Shown in pieces: positions 8,514-17,294 of a stretch of DNA of 64,000 nucleotides (the stretch's first letter is position 1; each line of letters opens with the position of its first letter). The notes beneath the pieces are model-generated. The model saw only the letters and a program-made list of their open reading frames with translations. It ran no database searches and had not been told where the DNA came from. The stretch comes from VXNE01 sp965200505. GTDB taxonomy: Bacteria; Pseudomonadota; Gammaproteobacteria; Pseudomonadales; Azotimanducaceae. Where the stretch lies: NCBI GenBank assembly GCA_965200505.1, contig OZ241343.1, positions 124,001 to 188,000 on the forward strand. The letters are read 5' to 3'. The translations under genes and the position numbers were made by a program.

Positions 8514-9785
8514 ATGAAATTCGGCATCTTCTACGAGCATCAATTGCCCCGGCCGTGGGCGGACGGCGCTGAGCAGCGGCTCTTCAACGAAGCCCTCGAG
8601 CAGGTTGAAGTGGCGGACCAGCTCGGCATCGATTTCGCGTGGGAAGTGGAACATCACTTCCTCGAGGAGTATTCCCACTCGTCGGCGCCGGAGGTGTTCC
8701 TCGCGGCCTGCTCCCAGCGCACCAAGAACATCCGGTTGGGACACGGCATCCGCCAAGTGATCCCGGGCTACAACCACCCGGCGCGCACGGCGGAGGTGAT
8801 CGCCACGCTGGATCTCGTCTCCAACGGGCGCGTCGAGTTCGGCACCGGCGAATCGTCGGCGGAGCTGGAGTTGGGCGGCTTCCAAGTGCCGGTTGACCGC
8901 AAGCGGCGCATCTTCCTCGAATCCACCGAGCAGATCTGCAACATGCTGGCGATGGATCCGTATCCTGGCTACACCGGGCAATACTTCGACATGCCCTGCC
9001 GCAACTTGGTGCCGAAGCCGGTGCAGCGCCCCCATCCGCCGTTGTGGGTGGCGTGTTCACAGCGCGAGACCATCCGCATGGCGGCGCGATTGGGCATCGG
9101 CGCGCTCACCTTCGCGTTCGTGGACCCCACCGAGGCCACGGAGTGGGTGGAGGAGTACTACAGCATCATCAAGAGCGATCAGTGCGTGCCCATTGGCCAT
9201 GCGGTGAACGCCAACATCTGCATGGTGTCGAGCTTCTCCTGCCATCACGACCGGGAAACGGCCGTGCGGCGCGGCCTCGACGGCTTCGAGTTCTTCGGCT
9301 TCGCCTTGGGCAGCCTCTACATGTTCGGCGAACACAAGCCCGGCCGGACGAACCTGTGGGAGCAGTTCCGCGCAACCAAGGGCGCCATGCCCGAACAAGC
9401 GGAAATCACGGCGGCCCTTTCCGGCAGCCGCGGCGGCATCGGCACACCGGATGACCTGCGCGAGCACCTGCTCAAGTTCGAGGCTTGCAACGTGGATCAA
9501 GTGACGTTCATTCAGCAGGCGGGGATGAACAAGCACGAACACATCTGCGAATCCCTGGAGATTTTCGCCGCCGAGGTGATGCCGGAGTTCAAGGAACGCG
9601 AAGCCCGCCGGGAACGGGACAAGGCCGAGGAACTCGCGCCATACATCGAGGCGGCGTTGGCGCGGAAGGTGCCGATGCGCGAGCTTTCGGACGACGAGAT
9701 TCCCATCTTCAAGTCCTTGGGGCGGCAAGTGAGCGAAGAATCCGCGCACGAACCGTCGTTCTACGAACGGCCGGCGGCGGGTTGA
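8514..9785 (+). CDS. LLM-class flavin-dependent oxidoreductase (bacterial luciferase-like)
   Basis: The 423-residue protein begins MKFGIFYEHQLPRPW, the usual beta-1 strand of the luciferase-like TIM barrel. It continues with the conserved DFAWEVEHHFLEEYSHSSAP block (about residues 41-60) and RLGHGIRQVIPGYNHPARTAEVIATLD (about 77-103), which form the flavin pocket. Such enzymes use FMNH2 or F420 to oxidise organic substrates. It opens a rightward cluster with an amidohydrolase, an enolase-superfamily enzyme and a secreted esterase, which points to breakdown of an organic, probably aromatic or cyclic, substrate. The substrate is not predictable from sequence. The long C-terminal region (after 350) is family-typical. 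Confidence 0.9.
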   Translation: MKFGIFYEHQLPRPWADGAEQRLFNEALEQVEVADQLGIDFAWEVEHHFLEEYSHSSAPEVFLAACSQRTKNIRLGHGIRQVIPGYNHPARTAEVIATLDLVSNGRVEFGTGESSAELELGGFQVPVDRKRRIFLESTEQICNMLAMDPYPGYTGQYFDMPCRNLVPKPVQRPHPPLWVACSQRETIRMAARLGIGALTFAFVDPTEATEWVEEYYSIIKSDQCVPIGHAVNANICMVSSFSCHHDRETAVRRGLDGFEFFGFALGSLYMFGEHKPGRTNLWEQFRATKGAMPEQAEITAALSGSRGGIGTPDDLREHLLKFEACNVDQVTFIQQAGMNKHEHICESLEIFAAEVMPEFKEREARRERDKAEELAPYIEAALARKVPMRELSDDEIPIFKSLGRQVSEESAHEPSFYERPAAG

Positions 9786-9843
9786 GGGATCGGGCGGGGC
9801 GGAGAGACACGGCTTCCGCGGTACTTTGAGGCTTGGGGAAGCG

Positions 9844-10989
9844 ATGCGTTACGAAATCATCTCGGCAGACTGTCACATCGACCTGCCTTGGCTGCCGGAG
9901 AACCTATTCACGGAAAACGCCCGCCAAAGCCTGAAGGAACGCATGCCCCATGTGGTCGAGACCGAGCGCGGCCGCCACTGGGTCACCGCGAGCGGGGCTC
10001 AGTTCGGGCTGCAAAACGGCATGGGATCGGCCGGCCGCCCCTACGTTCCCGGTGAAATCCACCGCTCGGATCGCATGGCGGCGCAAGGGCTTTACAAAGA
10101 CGGCGCCGCCGGCATCCCGCGCCTCACCGATCCGGAACTCCGCGCCAAGGACCAAGATCTCGACGGCGTTCAAGGCGAAGTCCTGTACGGCATCCTCGGC
10201 GCCGCGATGCGGCTGAAGGACGACGCCGCGGCCATCGAGGTGATGCGCATCTACAACGAGTGGCTGGCGGACTTCTGCGCAAGCAAGCCCGAGCGGTTCG
10301 CCGGCATCGCCAGCATTCCGAGCCACGACGTGGCAGCCGCCTGCGAAGAGGTGCGGCGGGTGGCGCGAACCGGCGTTTTGCGCGGCATCGAGGTGTCGAA
10401 CACCCACGAGATGGCGCCGCTCTTCGATCCGTCATGGCATCCCCTCTGGGCGCTCGCGGAGGAAGCCCGTCTGCCACTGCACTTCCACACCATCGGCCCC
10501 CGTCCGCAATACGACTTCGAGTCCTTGGCGCCGCTGCAGCGACGCCAAGCGTTCGCCGTGTTCCTCACCGGGTTTCAGCTGGCGATGTCCAAGATCATCA
10601 TGGAGATGATTTATGGCGGCACGCTCGAAGCCCATCCCAAACTGAAACTGGTGATCGGCGAGAGCGGCATCGGCTGGATTCCCTACATCTTGGAACACAT
10701 GGACTTGGAGTGGGAGGATCAATTCAAGGACCTGACACTCACCATCAAACCCTCCGCGTACTGGCACCGCCAGTGCCATGCCACCTATCAGTCCGATCCC
10801 ATCGGGATTCGCCTGCTGGACATCTTGGGCGAGGACAACGTGATGTGGGGCAGCGACTTCCCGCACCCCGACGGCGTGTGGCCAGACTCACGCGAGTTCA
10901 TCGAGCGCGAGTTGAACGGCGTGCCGGCGGCCTTGCGGCGCAAAATCGTCTGCGAGAACGCGGGGCGGCTCTATGGGTTCATTCAATAG
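9844..10989 (+). CDS. Amidohydrolase-2 family metal-dependent hydrolase/decarboxylase
   Basis: The 381-residue TIM-barrel protein starts at the ATG just before the metal site ADCHID (about 8-13). Later ligands and core motifs are LPLHFHTIG (about residues 216-224), GESGIGWIPYILEHMD (about 275-290) and GSDFPHPDGVWP (about 338-349). This is the ACMSD/amidohydrolase_2 group, which includes decarboxylases and hydrolases of aromatic-ring breakdown. It lies 58 bp after the LLM enzyme and 20 bp before the enolase-superfamily gene, so a common transcript is likely. The combination of monooxygenase and amidohydrolase suggests sequential steps in one catabolic route. Confidence 0.88.
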   Translation: MRYEIISADCHIDLPWLPENLFTENARQSLKERMPHVVETERGRHWVTASGAQFGLQNGMGSAGRPYVPGEIHRSDRMAAQGLYKDGAAGIPRLTDPELRAKDQDLDGVQGEVLYGILGAAMRLKDDAAAIEVMRIYNEWLADFCASKPERFAGIASIPSHDVAAACEEVRRVARTGVLRGIEVSNTHEMAPLFDPSWHPLWALAEEARLPLHFHTIGPRPQYDFESLAPLQRRQAFAVFLTGFQLAMSKIIMEMIYGGTLEAHPKLKLVIGESGIGWIPYILEHMDLEWEDQFKDLTLTIKPSAYWHRQCHATYQSDPIGIRLLDILGEDNVMWGSDFPHPDGVWPDSREFIERELNGVPAALRRKIVCENAGRLYGFIQ

Positions 10990-11009
10990 CTGACGACGGC
11001 GGGGGCGCC

Positions 11010-12176
11010 GTGAAGATTCGCAAGGTCGAGACCCGTCACTGCGACGCCGGCTGGCGCAACTACCACTTCGTCAAGCTCACCACGGAGGATGGCGCCGTCG
11101 GCTGGAGCGAGTACGACGAGCACCAAGGCGCCACCGGCGTGACCCAAGTGATCGAAAGGCTCTCGCCGACGGTGATCGGCGAACGGGTGTTGGACAACGA
11201 GCGCATCTTCGCGCGTCTCCAAGCCTTGGCTCGGCAATCCATGTCCGGCGTGATGGCCATGGGCCTCGGCGCCATCGAAAACGCCGTGCTCGACGCGAAG
11301 GCCAAGAGCCTGGGCGTACCATGCTGCGACCTCTTCGGCGGCCGGGTGCGCGACGCGATACGGGTGTATTGGTCGCACTGCGGCACTTGGCGCATCGCCC
11401 GGCCAGACTTCCACGGCCCGCCAGTGACGGACTTGGGCGGTGTGCGGGCGATGGGCGAGGAAGCGCGGGCGAAGGGCTTCACGGCGCTCAAGACGAACAT
11501 ATTCGACCACAGCGGCGAACGCGCGCGAGGCTGGGCACCGGGCTTCGGTCGCCCGTACGCACCTGAAGTGAACGTGGACCGCCACATCATCCATCAGCTG
11601 CGGGCGCATCTCGACGCGTTCCGGGAGGGCGCCGGCCCGGACATGGACATCCTCCTGGACCTCAACTACAACGCCAAGCCGGAAGGCTATCTGCGCATCC
11701 TGCGGGCGCTGGCGGATTTCGACCTGTTCTGGGCTGAAATCGACACGCCGCACCCGGAAGCCCTCGCGGACGTGCGCCGCGCCAGCCCCCACGCCATCAG
11801 CTCGTGCGAATCCTTAATCACGTTGACGGCCTTCTTGCCGTACTTCCAGTTGCGCGCCATGGACGTGGCCATCATCGACGCGGTGTGGAACGGCGTCTGG
11901 CAATCCCTCAAGATCGCGGCCGCGGCGGACGCGCACCAGATCAACGTTGCGCCCCACAATTACTACGGCCACCTCGCCACCATGATGAGCGCCCACATGA
12001 GCGCCGCGATTCCGAACCTCCGCATCATGGAGACGGACATCGACCGCCTGCCGTGGGACGCCGAGCTCTTCACCGCCGAGCCAGACATCCGCGACGGCCA
12101 TCTGCACCTCCCGGACACGCCCGGATGGGGCACGGAACCAGACGAAGCGGCCTTGCAGCGCCACCCGGCGCGGTGA
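11010..12176 (+). CDS. Mandelate racemase/muconate lactonizing enzyme family protein
   Basis: The 388-residue protein uses a GTG start 20 bp after the amidohydrolase stop; the downstream residues VKIRKVETRHCDAGW match the capping-domain strand of the enolase superfamily. Barrel residues are visible: a KTN segment on strand 2, DILLDLNYNAK (metal Asp, about 213), FWAEIDTP (metal Glu), SSCESLITL (metal Glu) and NVAPHNYYGHL with a His general base. The full metal triad suggests an active dehydratase, racemase or cycloisomerase. Within the cluster it would process an organic acid, but the substrate is open. Confidence 0.88.
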   Translation: MKIRKVETRHCDAGWRNYHFVKLTTEDGAVGWSEYDEHQGATGVTQVIERLSPTVIGERVLDNERIFARLQALARQSMSGVMAMGLGAIENAVLDAKAKSLGVPCCDLFGGRVRDAIRVYWSHCGTWRIARPDFHGPPVTDLGGVRAMGEEARAKGFTALKTNIFDHSGERARGWAPGFGRPYAPEVNVDRHIIHQLRAHLDAFREGAGPDMDILLDLNYNAKPEGYLRILRALADFDLFWAEIDTPHPEALADVRRASPHAISSCESLITLTAFLPYFQLRAMDVAIIDAVWNGVWQSLKIAAAADAHQINVAPHNYYGHLATMMSAHMSAAIPNLRIMETDIDRLPWDAELFTAEPDIRDGHLHLPDTPGWGTEPDEAALQRHPAR

Positions 12177-12278
12177 GCGCTCAAGCGTTCCAGCCCCCGG
12201 TGCTCCCTTGACGGGTGCTTGACACGGCGCACCGGCAAACAGAGCATCGCTTTCGTTGCCATTGATCGGTTGCCCCGA

Positions 12279-13859
12279 ATGACCACAAACCAGATTGCCG
12301 GCCGCCGCATGGCCATGCCCCTGTGCGCCACGCTCATCGGAATCGCCGCGCTCGGTGCCCACGCGGCCGACGCGGACCGCTGCGAGAAGCTCTATCGGCT
12401 CACGGACCTTGCCCATGCCATCGAGCCCGGCGCCATGGTCGCCGCCACGGGCGCCGTGCCAGCGCATTGCCGGGTGCGCGGCGTGGTCAACCGCGCCATC
12501 CACTTCCAGGTGACGCTGCCGGCGGACTGGAACGGCCGCATGATGTTCACCGCGGTGGGCGGTGGCGCCGGCGTCATCGGCGACACCACGAGCCTGCTCG
12601 CGCGCGGTTTCGCGCAAGCCTCCACGGACACGGGGCACAGGGCCATCGACGGCAATGCCTACCTGAGCCAACCGGAGGCGCTGCTGGACTACGCCTATCG
12701 CGGCGTACACCTCGCCACCGTCGCCGCGAAGCGCGTCATCGCGCACTACTACGGGAAAGACGTGGACTACGCCTACCTCACCGGCTGCTCCAACGGGGGG
12801 CGGGCGGCGATGCTGGAGGCGATCCGGTTCCCGAACGACTACGACGGCATCATCGCCGGGGCGCCGGCGTTCCGGTTCCAAGAGTTCGTGCCGTGGATGG
12901 TTTACATCCACCGGGCGCAGACCGCGAACCCGCTCGACCGGGATGCCTTGGTGGTGTTGGACAACGCTTCCCGCACGGCCTGCGATGCGTTGGACGGCGT
13001 GGAAGACGGCGTGATTGGGGATCCGCGGCAGTGTACCGAGGACATCTACGACATCGATGCGCTGCTGTGCGACGACGGCGAAACCGAGGGCTGCCTCACC
13101 GCCGGGCAGATTGAGACCGCCCGCATCGTGTATGAAGACATGGTCGATGTGGACGGCAACGTGTTGTCGCCCGGCGTGCCACCGGGTGGCGAGGCTTCCG
13201 GCGACTGGGCTTTCTGGATGCTGCCCAACGAACAGCTTGGCCAAGACGCCCTCGTCGGCAGCACCATCCAGGACATGCTCGCGCGCATCATGGCGCAAGC
13301 GCCCGACGCGCCGCCGCCGGGCCCCACCGGGCTGCTGACCTCCCAGTTCGATGTGGACGCCTTCGACCCCACTGGCGACCGCCACAGCCTCACAAACGCC
13401 ATGCGTCCATTCGACGTGACCACCGGCGACCTGAGCGAGTTCCGCGACCAAGGCGGCAAGTTGCTGATGTACCAGGGCTGGAACGACTTCCCGCTGCGCC
13501 CGCAACGCGCCCTCGCGTATCTGGCCGACGTGGAGGCCGAGATGGGCGGCGCTCGGGCGACCAGACGCTTCTTCCGCCTCTTCATGGCGCCGGGCATGGC
13601 GCATTGCGCCGGCGGCCCCGGCGCTTGGCAGGCGGACTATGTGGACCCGCTGGTGGCTTGGCGCGAGGAAGGCACGGAGCCGGATCGGATCATCGCCACG
13701 CAACCAGGGCACGGGATGCTGCCGCACCTCGCCCCGGACGAGCGGGTGGCGCAAACGCGGGTGTTCACGCGGCCGCTCTGCGTCCATCCATGGGAAGCGC
13801 GTTACGACGGCGAAGGAGACCCCGCCGACGCGGCGAGTTTCCGTTGCGTGGCGCCCTGA
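12279..13859 (+). CDS. Secreted tannase/feruloyl-esterase family protein
   Basis: Starting at the ATG at 12279 the 526-residue protein has a signal peptide ending near AAD at about residue 30 (positive MTTNQIAGRR, hydrophobic core, GAHA). The alpha/beta-hydrolase nucleophile is in TGCSNGGRAAM (Ser about 170), followed by FPNDYDGIIAGAPA. An acidic WNDF..PL region and the catalytic GMAHCAGGPG histidine follow. Paired cysteines typical of tannase are present. It would hydrolyse esters of aromatic acids in the periplasm or outside the cell, releasing substrate for the preceding intracellular enzymes. It lies 102 bp after the previous gene, a gap that holds a TTGACA box without a good -10. Confidence 0.88.
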   Translation: MTTNQIAGRRMAMPLCATLIGIAALGAHAADADRCEKLYRLTDLAHAIEPGAMVAATGAVPAHCRVRGVVNRAIHFQVTLPADWNGRMMFTAVGGGAGVIGDTTSLLARGFAQASTDTGHRAIDGNAYLSQPEALLDYAYRGVHLATVAAKRVIAHYYGKDVDYAYLTGCSNGGRAAMLEAIRFPNDYDGIIAGAPAFRFQEFVPWMVYIHRAQTANPLDRDALVVLDNASRTACDALDGVEDGVIGDPRQCTEDIYDIDALLCDDGETEGCLTAGQIETARIVYEDMVDVDGNVLSPGVPPGGEASGDWAFWMLPNEQLGQDALVGSTIQDMLARIMAQAPDAPPPGPTGLLTSQFDVDAFDPTGDRHSLTNAMRPFDVTTGDLSEFRDQGGKLLMYQGWNDFPLRPQRALAYLADVEAEMGGARATRRFFRLFMAPGMAHCAGGPGAWQADYVDPLVAWREEGTEPDRIIATQPGHGMLPHLAPDERVAQTRVFTRPLCVHPWEARYDGEGDPADAASFRCVAP

Positions 13860-13877
13860 GCGTTGCAACGGCGCCGC

Positions 13878-15011
13878 TCACGGCCCTCCGACATCTTGGC
13901 TTGAACACACGCTAAACACCAAGCCGCCGCGCCGAATCCGGTGCGGTTCGCGGGCGAGGGGCGTTGCAACGTAGTTTTCGCCGTGGGGATGGCGCTGGCG
14001 GAAGGCCACGGCGGCCGCCGGGTCGAGCTTGTCCGCGTTTACCTTGCACTCCACCAAATCGACGCGGCCTTCGTTGCGGCGAACGACGAAATCCACTTCG
14101 CGGCGGGCCTTGTCCTGCCAGTAGAGCACATCGTGTTCCGCGAAACGCATCAGCATGGCATCCAGCACCAAGTGCTCCCAGAGAACGCCGCGGTCCTCTT
14201 CGCGGATGGTGTCCCAGCCGCGTTCGTGGGTGATGAAGCCAGTGTCGAAGGCGTAGCATTTCGGGCGGCTCACGATCTCCTGTTTGCTCCCACCGTGGAA
14301 GGGGCGGAGCAGACGGATGGCGCCGGCGACACGCAGCGCTTCAATGTGCGCCTTCACGGTCGGCCTGCTGACGCCGGCCAGCGACGCGATGGCGCTCATG
14401 TCCAACTGCCCGCCACTGCGCCGCAACAGCAGTCGGAACAGCGTCAGGAACCCCCCGCGGTTGCGGATGCCAAACAACTCGAGAATGTCGCGGGCATAGA
14501 AGCTGTCCAGCCACTCAGCGAAGAATGCCGGGTCTTTGTCTGCGGCCAACAGCGGCTCCGGCAGGCCGCCGTGCAGCAGGCGGTGGTCGATGTCGCGCAC
14601 ACCGAAGGCCGGGCACTCAGACCAAGGCACCGGGCAGAGACGCACCACGGTTTCGCGTTCCGTCAACGAATCGCGGAACTTGCCGGTGGCGGCGAGGGTG
14701 GAGGAACCCGTGGCCAGCACACGGAGGTTCGGAAACTCGTCCGTGGCGATCTTCAGCAGTGTGCTGGGATCGGGTAGGCGATGCACTTCGTCGAAGATCA
14801 CCGTGGCGCTTGGCTGCAAGCCTTGATAGAAGAGCTCGGGGTCGGCCAGCGCCCGCTGCACGGAAGGCAGGTCGCAGTTCAGGTAGGTCGCGTCCGGGAG
14901 CGTCTTCGCCAGCGTCGTCTTGCCGACGCGGCGAACGCCAGCGAGCCAGACGAGTGGCCGCGATACCCACGCCTCGCGGATTTGTCGCAACCATGAACCA
15001 CGCTCGATCAT
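13878..15011 (-). CDS. AAA-family ATPase with DUF4143 domain
   Basis: The 377-residue protein has a Walker A (AGVRRVGKTTLAK, about 24-36), a Walker B (ATVIFDEVHRL, about 68-78), an ATGSSTLA sensor segment, a winged-helix middle and a C-terminal PD-(D/E)XK-like DUF4143 domain with the core REVDFVVRRNEGRVDLVECKVN. These ATPases are common in bacteria and archaea, move horizontally, and have no settled function. Some are associated with mobile or defence regions. It is convergent with the esterase gene. Its upstream DNA is visibly AT-richer than the surroundings and holds a repeated motif, which suggests acquisition with its own promoter. Confidence 0.9.
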   Translation of the reverse strand: MIERGSWLRQIREAWVSRPLVWLAGVRRVGKTTLAKTLPDATYLNCDLPSVQRALADPELFYQGLQPSATVIFDEVHRLPDPSTLLKIATDEFPNLRVLATGSSTLAATGKFRDSLTERETVVRLCPVPWSECPAFGVRDIDHRLLHGGLPEPLLAADKDPAFFAEWLDSFYARDILELFGIRNRGGFLTLFRLLLRRSGGQLDMSAIASLAGVSRPTVKAHIEALRVAGAIRLLRPFHGGSKQEIVSRPKCYAFDTGFITHERGWDTIREEDRGVLWEHLVLDAMLMRFAEHDVLYWQDKARREVDFVVRRNEGRVDLVECKVNADKLDPAAAVAFRQRHPHGENYVATPLAREPHRIRRGGLVFSVCSSQDVGGP

Positions 15012-15018
15012 GAACGAT

Positions 15019-15046
15019 ATTTTACATTTGGCGCACTAAATGGAAA
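15019..15046 (-). promoter_or_regulatory. Candidate sigma-70 promoter of the DUF4143 ATPase, near-leaderless
   Basis: On the minus strand TTTCCA and TAAAAT are separated by 16 bp. The -10 ends only 7 bp before the ATG at 15011, so the transcript would start at or next to the start codon. The patch is AT-rich in a very GC-rich genome. No ribosome site is visible before the ATG, which agrees with leaderless translation. Confidence 0.45.
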
Positions 15047-15063
15047 GTATGGTTTACATTTGG
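15021..15063. repeat. Two 11-bp direct repeats (TTTACATTTGG) 32 bp apart
   Basis: The exact 11-mer occurs at 15021-15031 and at 15053-15063. The first copy overlaps the -10 side of the candidate promoter and the second lies upstream of its -35. A 32-bp spacing is three helical turns, so the repeats could be operator half-sites read from one face of the DNA. The protein that would bind is unknown. Confidence 0.5.
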
Positions 15064-15124
15064 TCGGCGTGGACGGCAACTCGCGTTCGGCCGATTCCTT
15101 GGGCGGCGGCCCCGCTTGCCGCCT

Positions 15125-15493
15125 TCACTCCGGCAGCGGCGCCGCGTCGTCGAACCAGTAGATCCGGTGGTCGGGCGGCAGTGGCTCGAGCCGCTCCAGG
15201 CGGGGCGCCATGTCGCGCAACTGGCCGAGCATCAGTTCCACATAGGGGTCCAGCGCCGTGTCCGACGGCGGCAGATCGCTCAAGTCCTCCAGAATCGTGA
15301 CGCACCACCAGAAGACATCCTCCCCGGGCAAAGCCGGTCGGCCGCTGGGCCGGTCCTCAACGGTCTCGAAACTCTGGTGGATGCGGTTGAGGAAGGCTTC
15401 CACTTCCGCGTTGCGCAACAGCGTGGGTGACGCGCCTCGGGCGAGCTCGATCATCCGCGGCCGATGTTGTTCCAAGAACGCCCGCGCCTGCAT
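15125..15493 (-). CDS. Unknown 122-aa protein
   Basis: The frame runs from an ATG at 15493 to the stop at 15125 and has a balanced, acidic composition unlike a shadow frame. It contains EAFLNRIHQSFETVEDRP, then GEDVFWWCVTILEDL and a WFDDA tail. I recognise no family. It lies 113 bp upstream of the DUF4143 ATPase gene on the same strand, but that ATPase has its own candidate promoter between them. It may be part of the same acquired segment. Confidence 0.5.
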   Translation of the reverse strand: MQARAFLEQHRPRMIELARGASPTLLRNAEVEAFLNRIHQSFETVEDRPSGRPALPGEDVFWWCVTILEDLSDLPPSDTALDPYVELMLGQLRDMAPRLERLEPLPPDHRIYWFDDAAPLPE

Positions 15494-15646
15494 GACCTAG
15501 CCCCATCTCGAATCCACGGCAAGTGTCGGGGCTGGGCAACGGTTGCGCAGTGCGCCGCGTCTCAAACGAGCGTGAGTGAAGGCGGTGCGTTTGGGTGAGA
15601 GAGTGCCGCTTGCCGCTGGACGCTCAAGGCCGGCCGGCGTTGCCGG

Positions 15647-16687
15647 TCAGGGCCGCAAATGCACCTTGATCGAGCGGGAGGACTTGTCGAGGGCCGCGTC
15701 GAAGGCGTTGTTCACGTCGTCCAACGCGAAGCGGTGCGTCACCAGGCTCTGCGCCTCTTGGGCGTATTGCGCCACCACCTCGAGGGCCACCGCATAGTCG
15801 GCGCGGCCTTCGTTGGCGGCATAGGTCATGGAGCCGATGATCTCCACCTCGTTGATGGCCAGATGCAGCGGGTTCACCTTCGCCTCCGTGACCGTGAAGA
15901 CGCCCAGCACGATCACGCGCCCCTTGGGCCGCACCATGCCTTGGGCGAGGGCCAGCGTGTCGCCGTGGCCGCCAACGGTCTCGACGGCAACGTCGATGGC
16001 GCCGTCGGCGACCAGTTCCTTCATGCGCACCTGCCCGGCCTCGTCCTCGCCCAGCACCTCCGTTGCGCCCAAGTTGAGCGCGGCGTCCCGCTGGTGGGGA
16101 TGCCGCGCCAGGACGATGACGTTCGCGCCTTGGGCGCGGGCGGCGAGAATGGCTGTCAAGCCGATGCTGCCGGCGCCGACGATGAACACCGTCTCGGCGC
16201 CCTTGAGCCGCGCCTTGTCGTAGCCATGCACCGAGCACGCCAGCGGTTCCGCCAACGCCACGGCCTCCGCGTCCAGGCCGCTTGGGGCGGGGAACACCGT
16301 GTTGGCGGGCGTGTTCACGTACTCGCTCATGCCGCCATCCACGCCCTGCCCCACCAAGCCGCGGTCACCACAGACGTGGTAATCACCGGAGGCGCAGAAA
16401 CGGCAGAAGCCACAACGCAGGATGGGCTCGATGCCAACCAAGTCCCCTTCCTTCACATGGTTCACGTTGGCGCCCACGGCGCTGACGATGCCGCCGATCT
16501 CGTGCCCCGGCGCAAGGTCCGGCGTGGCTGGGAAGTCGCCGCGGTAGAAGTGCAGGTCGGAGCCGCAGATGCCGGCGCTGCCGACCGCCACCTGCACTTC
16601 CCCGGCGGTCGGCGCCCGCACCGCGCGTTCGGTCACGGCGAGGGTGCCGCCATCGGTCCAGCGGGCGGCCTTGCCCTTTAGCGCCAT
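15647..16687 (-). CDS. Zinc-dependent medium-chain alcohol dehydrogenase
   Basis: The 346-residue protein has the catalytic zinc site AGICGSDLHFYRGD (Cys about 38) and the GHEIGGIV motif (His-Glu about 60), the structural zinc cluster CGFCRFCASGDYHVC (about 87-101), and the Rossmann motif VFIVGAGSIGLTA (about 162-174). It belongs with sorbitol/threonine-type dehydrogenases and oxidises alcohols with NAD(P). A longer start at 16720 would overlap the upstream stop; the ATG at 16687 precedes the conserved KAARW strand. It is the last gene of a leftward run with a molybdenum hydroxylase and a peroxiredoxin, suggesting alcohol-to-aldehyde-to-acid chemistry, which is inference. Confidence 0.9.
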   Translation of the reverse strand: MALKGKAARWTDGGTLAVTERAVRAPTAGEVQVAVGSAGICGSDLHFYRGDFPATPDLAPGHEIGGIVSAVGANVNHVKEGDLVGIEPILRCGFCRFCASGDYHVCGDRGLVGQGVDGGMSEYVNTPANTVFPAPSGLDAEAVALAEPLACSVHGYDKARLKGAETVFIVGAGSIGLTAILAARAQGANVIVLARHPHQRDAALNLGATEVLGEDEAGQVRMKELVADGAIDVAVETVGGHGDTLALAQGMVRPKGRVIVLGVFTVTEAKVNPLHLAINEVEIIGSMTYAANEGRADYAVALEVVAQYAQEAQSLVTHRFALDDVNNAFDAALDKSSRSIKVHLRP

Positions 16688-16709
16688 GCCGCCCGCTGCG
16701 CTCGGCCGC

Positions 16710-17294
16710 CTACGGGGCATCCGTGTCGGCCGGCGGCTGGCGGGGCACGCCGAGCGCCGCCAGCTTGGCCGCCATGTCCTCGGCGGAAGTCGCCGGTTTC
16801 ACAGCGCGATCAACGGCGAGGATGACGCGGCCCTTGCCGATGTAGAACGTGTGCCGGGCCGCGAAACCCCGCTCCGTCAACACACCGTAAGCCTCCGCGG
16901 TGGCCTTGGTCGGATCGCTCAAGAGCGGGAAGTCCGCCTTGTTCTCGGCGGCGAAGCTGATGTTGTCTTCGATGGGATCCGTGCTCGCCATGAAGTAGCG
17001 CGCGTCGAACGCCCGCAACAGGTGGCCGTTCTCGGCAAGGGACTTGCACTCGATGGTGCAGCCGCGGGTGTATGCCTTGGGGAACCAGGCGACCACCACC
17101 GCGGCCACGCCATCGTCGCCAAGCAGCTCCGAGAGCCGCCAGGTGGCACCGTCCGTGCCTTCAAGGGCGAAGTCTGGCGCGATGTCTCCAACTTCCAGGT
17201 CGGCCCACAGGCTCGGCGCGAAGAGGGCCAACACCCACGCCAACGCGACGGCGACGCCATGCCTTGAAGTGCCGCGGCGCGGCTTGGTGGTCAT
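16710..17294 (-). CDS. Exported peroxiredoxin (AhpC/TSA, Bcp-like)
   Basis: The start is taken at the ATG that overlaps the upstream stop (ATGA at 17294); a second ATG six bases earlier is equally possible. An Arg-rich start and hydrophobic stretch (about 14-27) ending in WADLEVG form a signal peptide. The thioredoxin fold then shows DIAPDFAL, AWFPKAYTRGCTIECKSL with the peroxidatic Cys in RGCTIEC, and a HTFYIGKGRVI strand. The enzyme would reduce peroxides in the periplasm. Translational coupling to the molybdenum hydroxylase, which can produce hydrogen peroxide when it reacts with oxygen, makes protection of that enzyme a reasonable role. Confidence 0.88.
   Translation of the reverse strand: MTTKPRRGTSRHGVAVALAWVLALFAPSLWADLEVGDIAPDFALEGTDGATWRLSELLGDDGVAAVVVAWFPKAYTRGCTIECKSLAENGHLLRAFDARYFMASTDPIEDNISFAAENKADFPLLSDPTKATAEAYGVLTERGFAARHTFYIGKGRVILAVDRAVKPATSAEDMAAKLAALGVPRQPPADTDAP

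Noticed and set aside
11814..13868. A leftward open frame of 684 codons over the esterase and the end of the enolase-family gene
   Set aside because: It crosses two well-supported genes on the other strand and shows only low-complexity composition.
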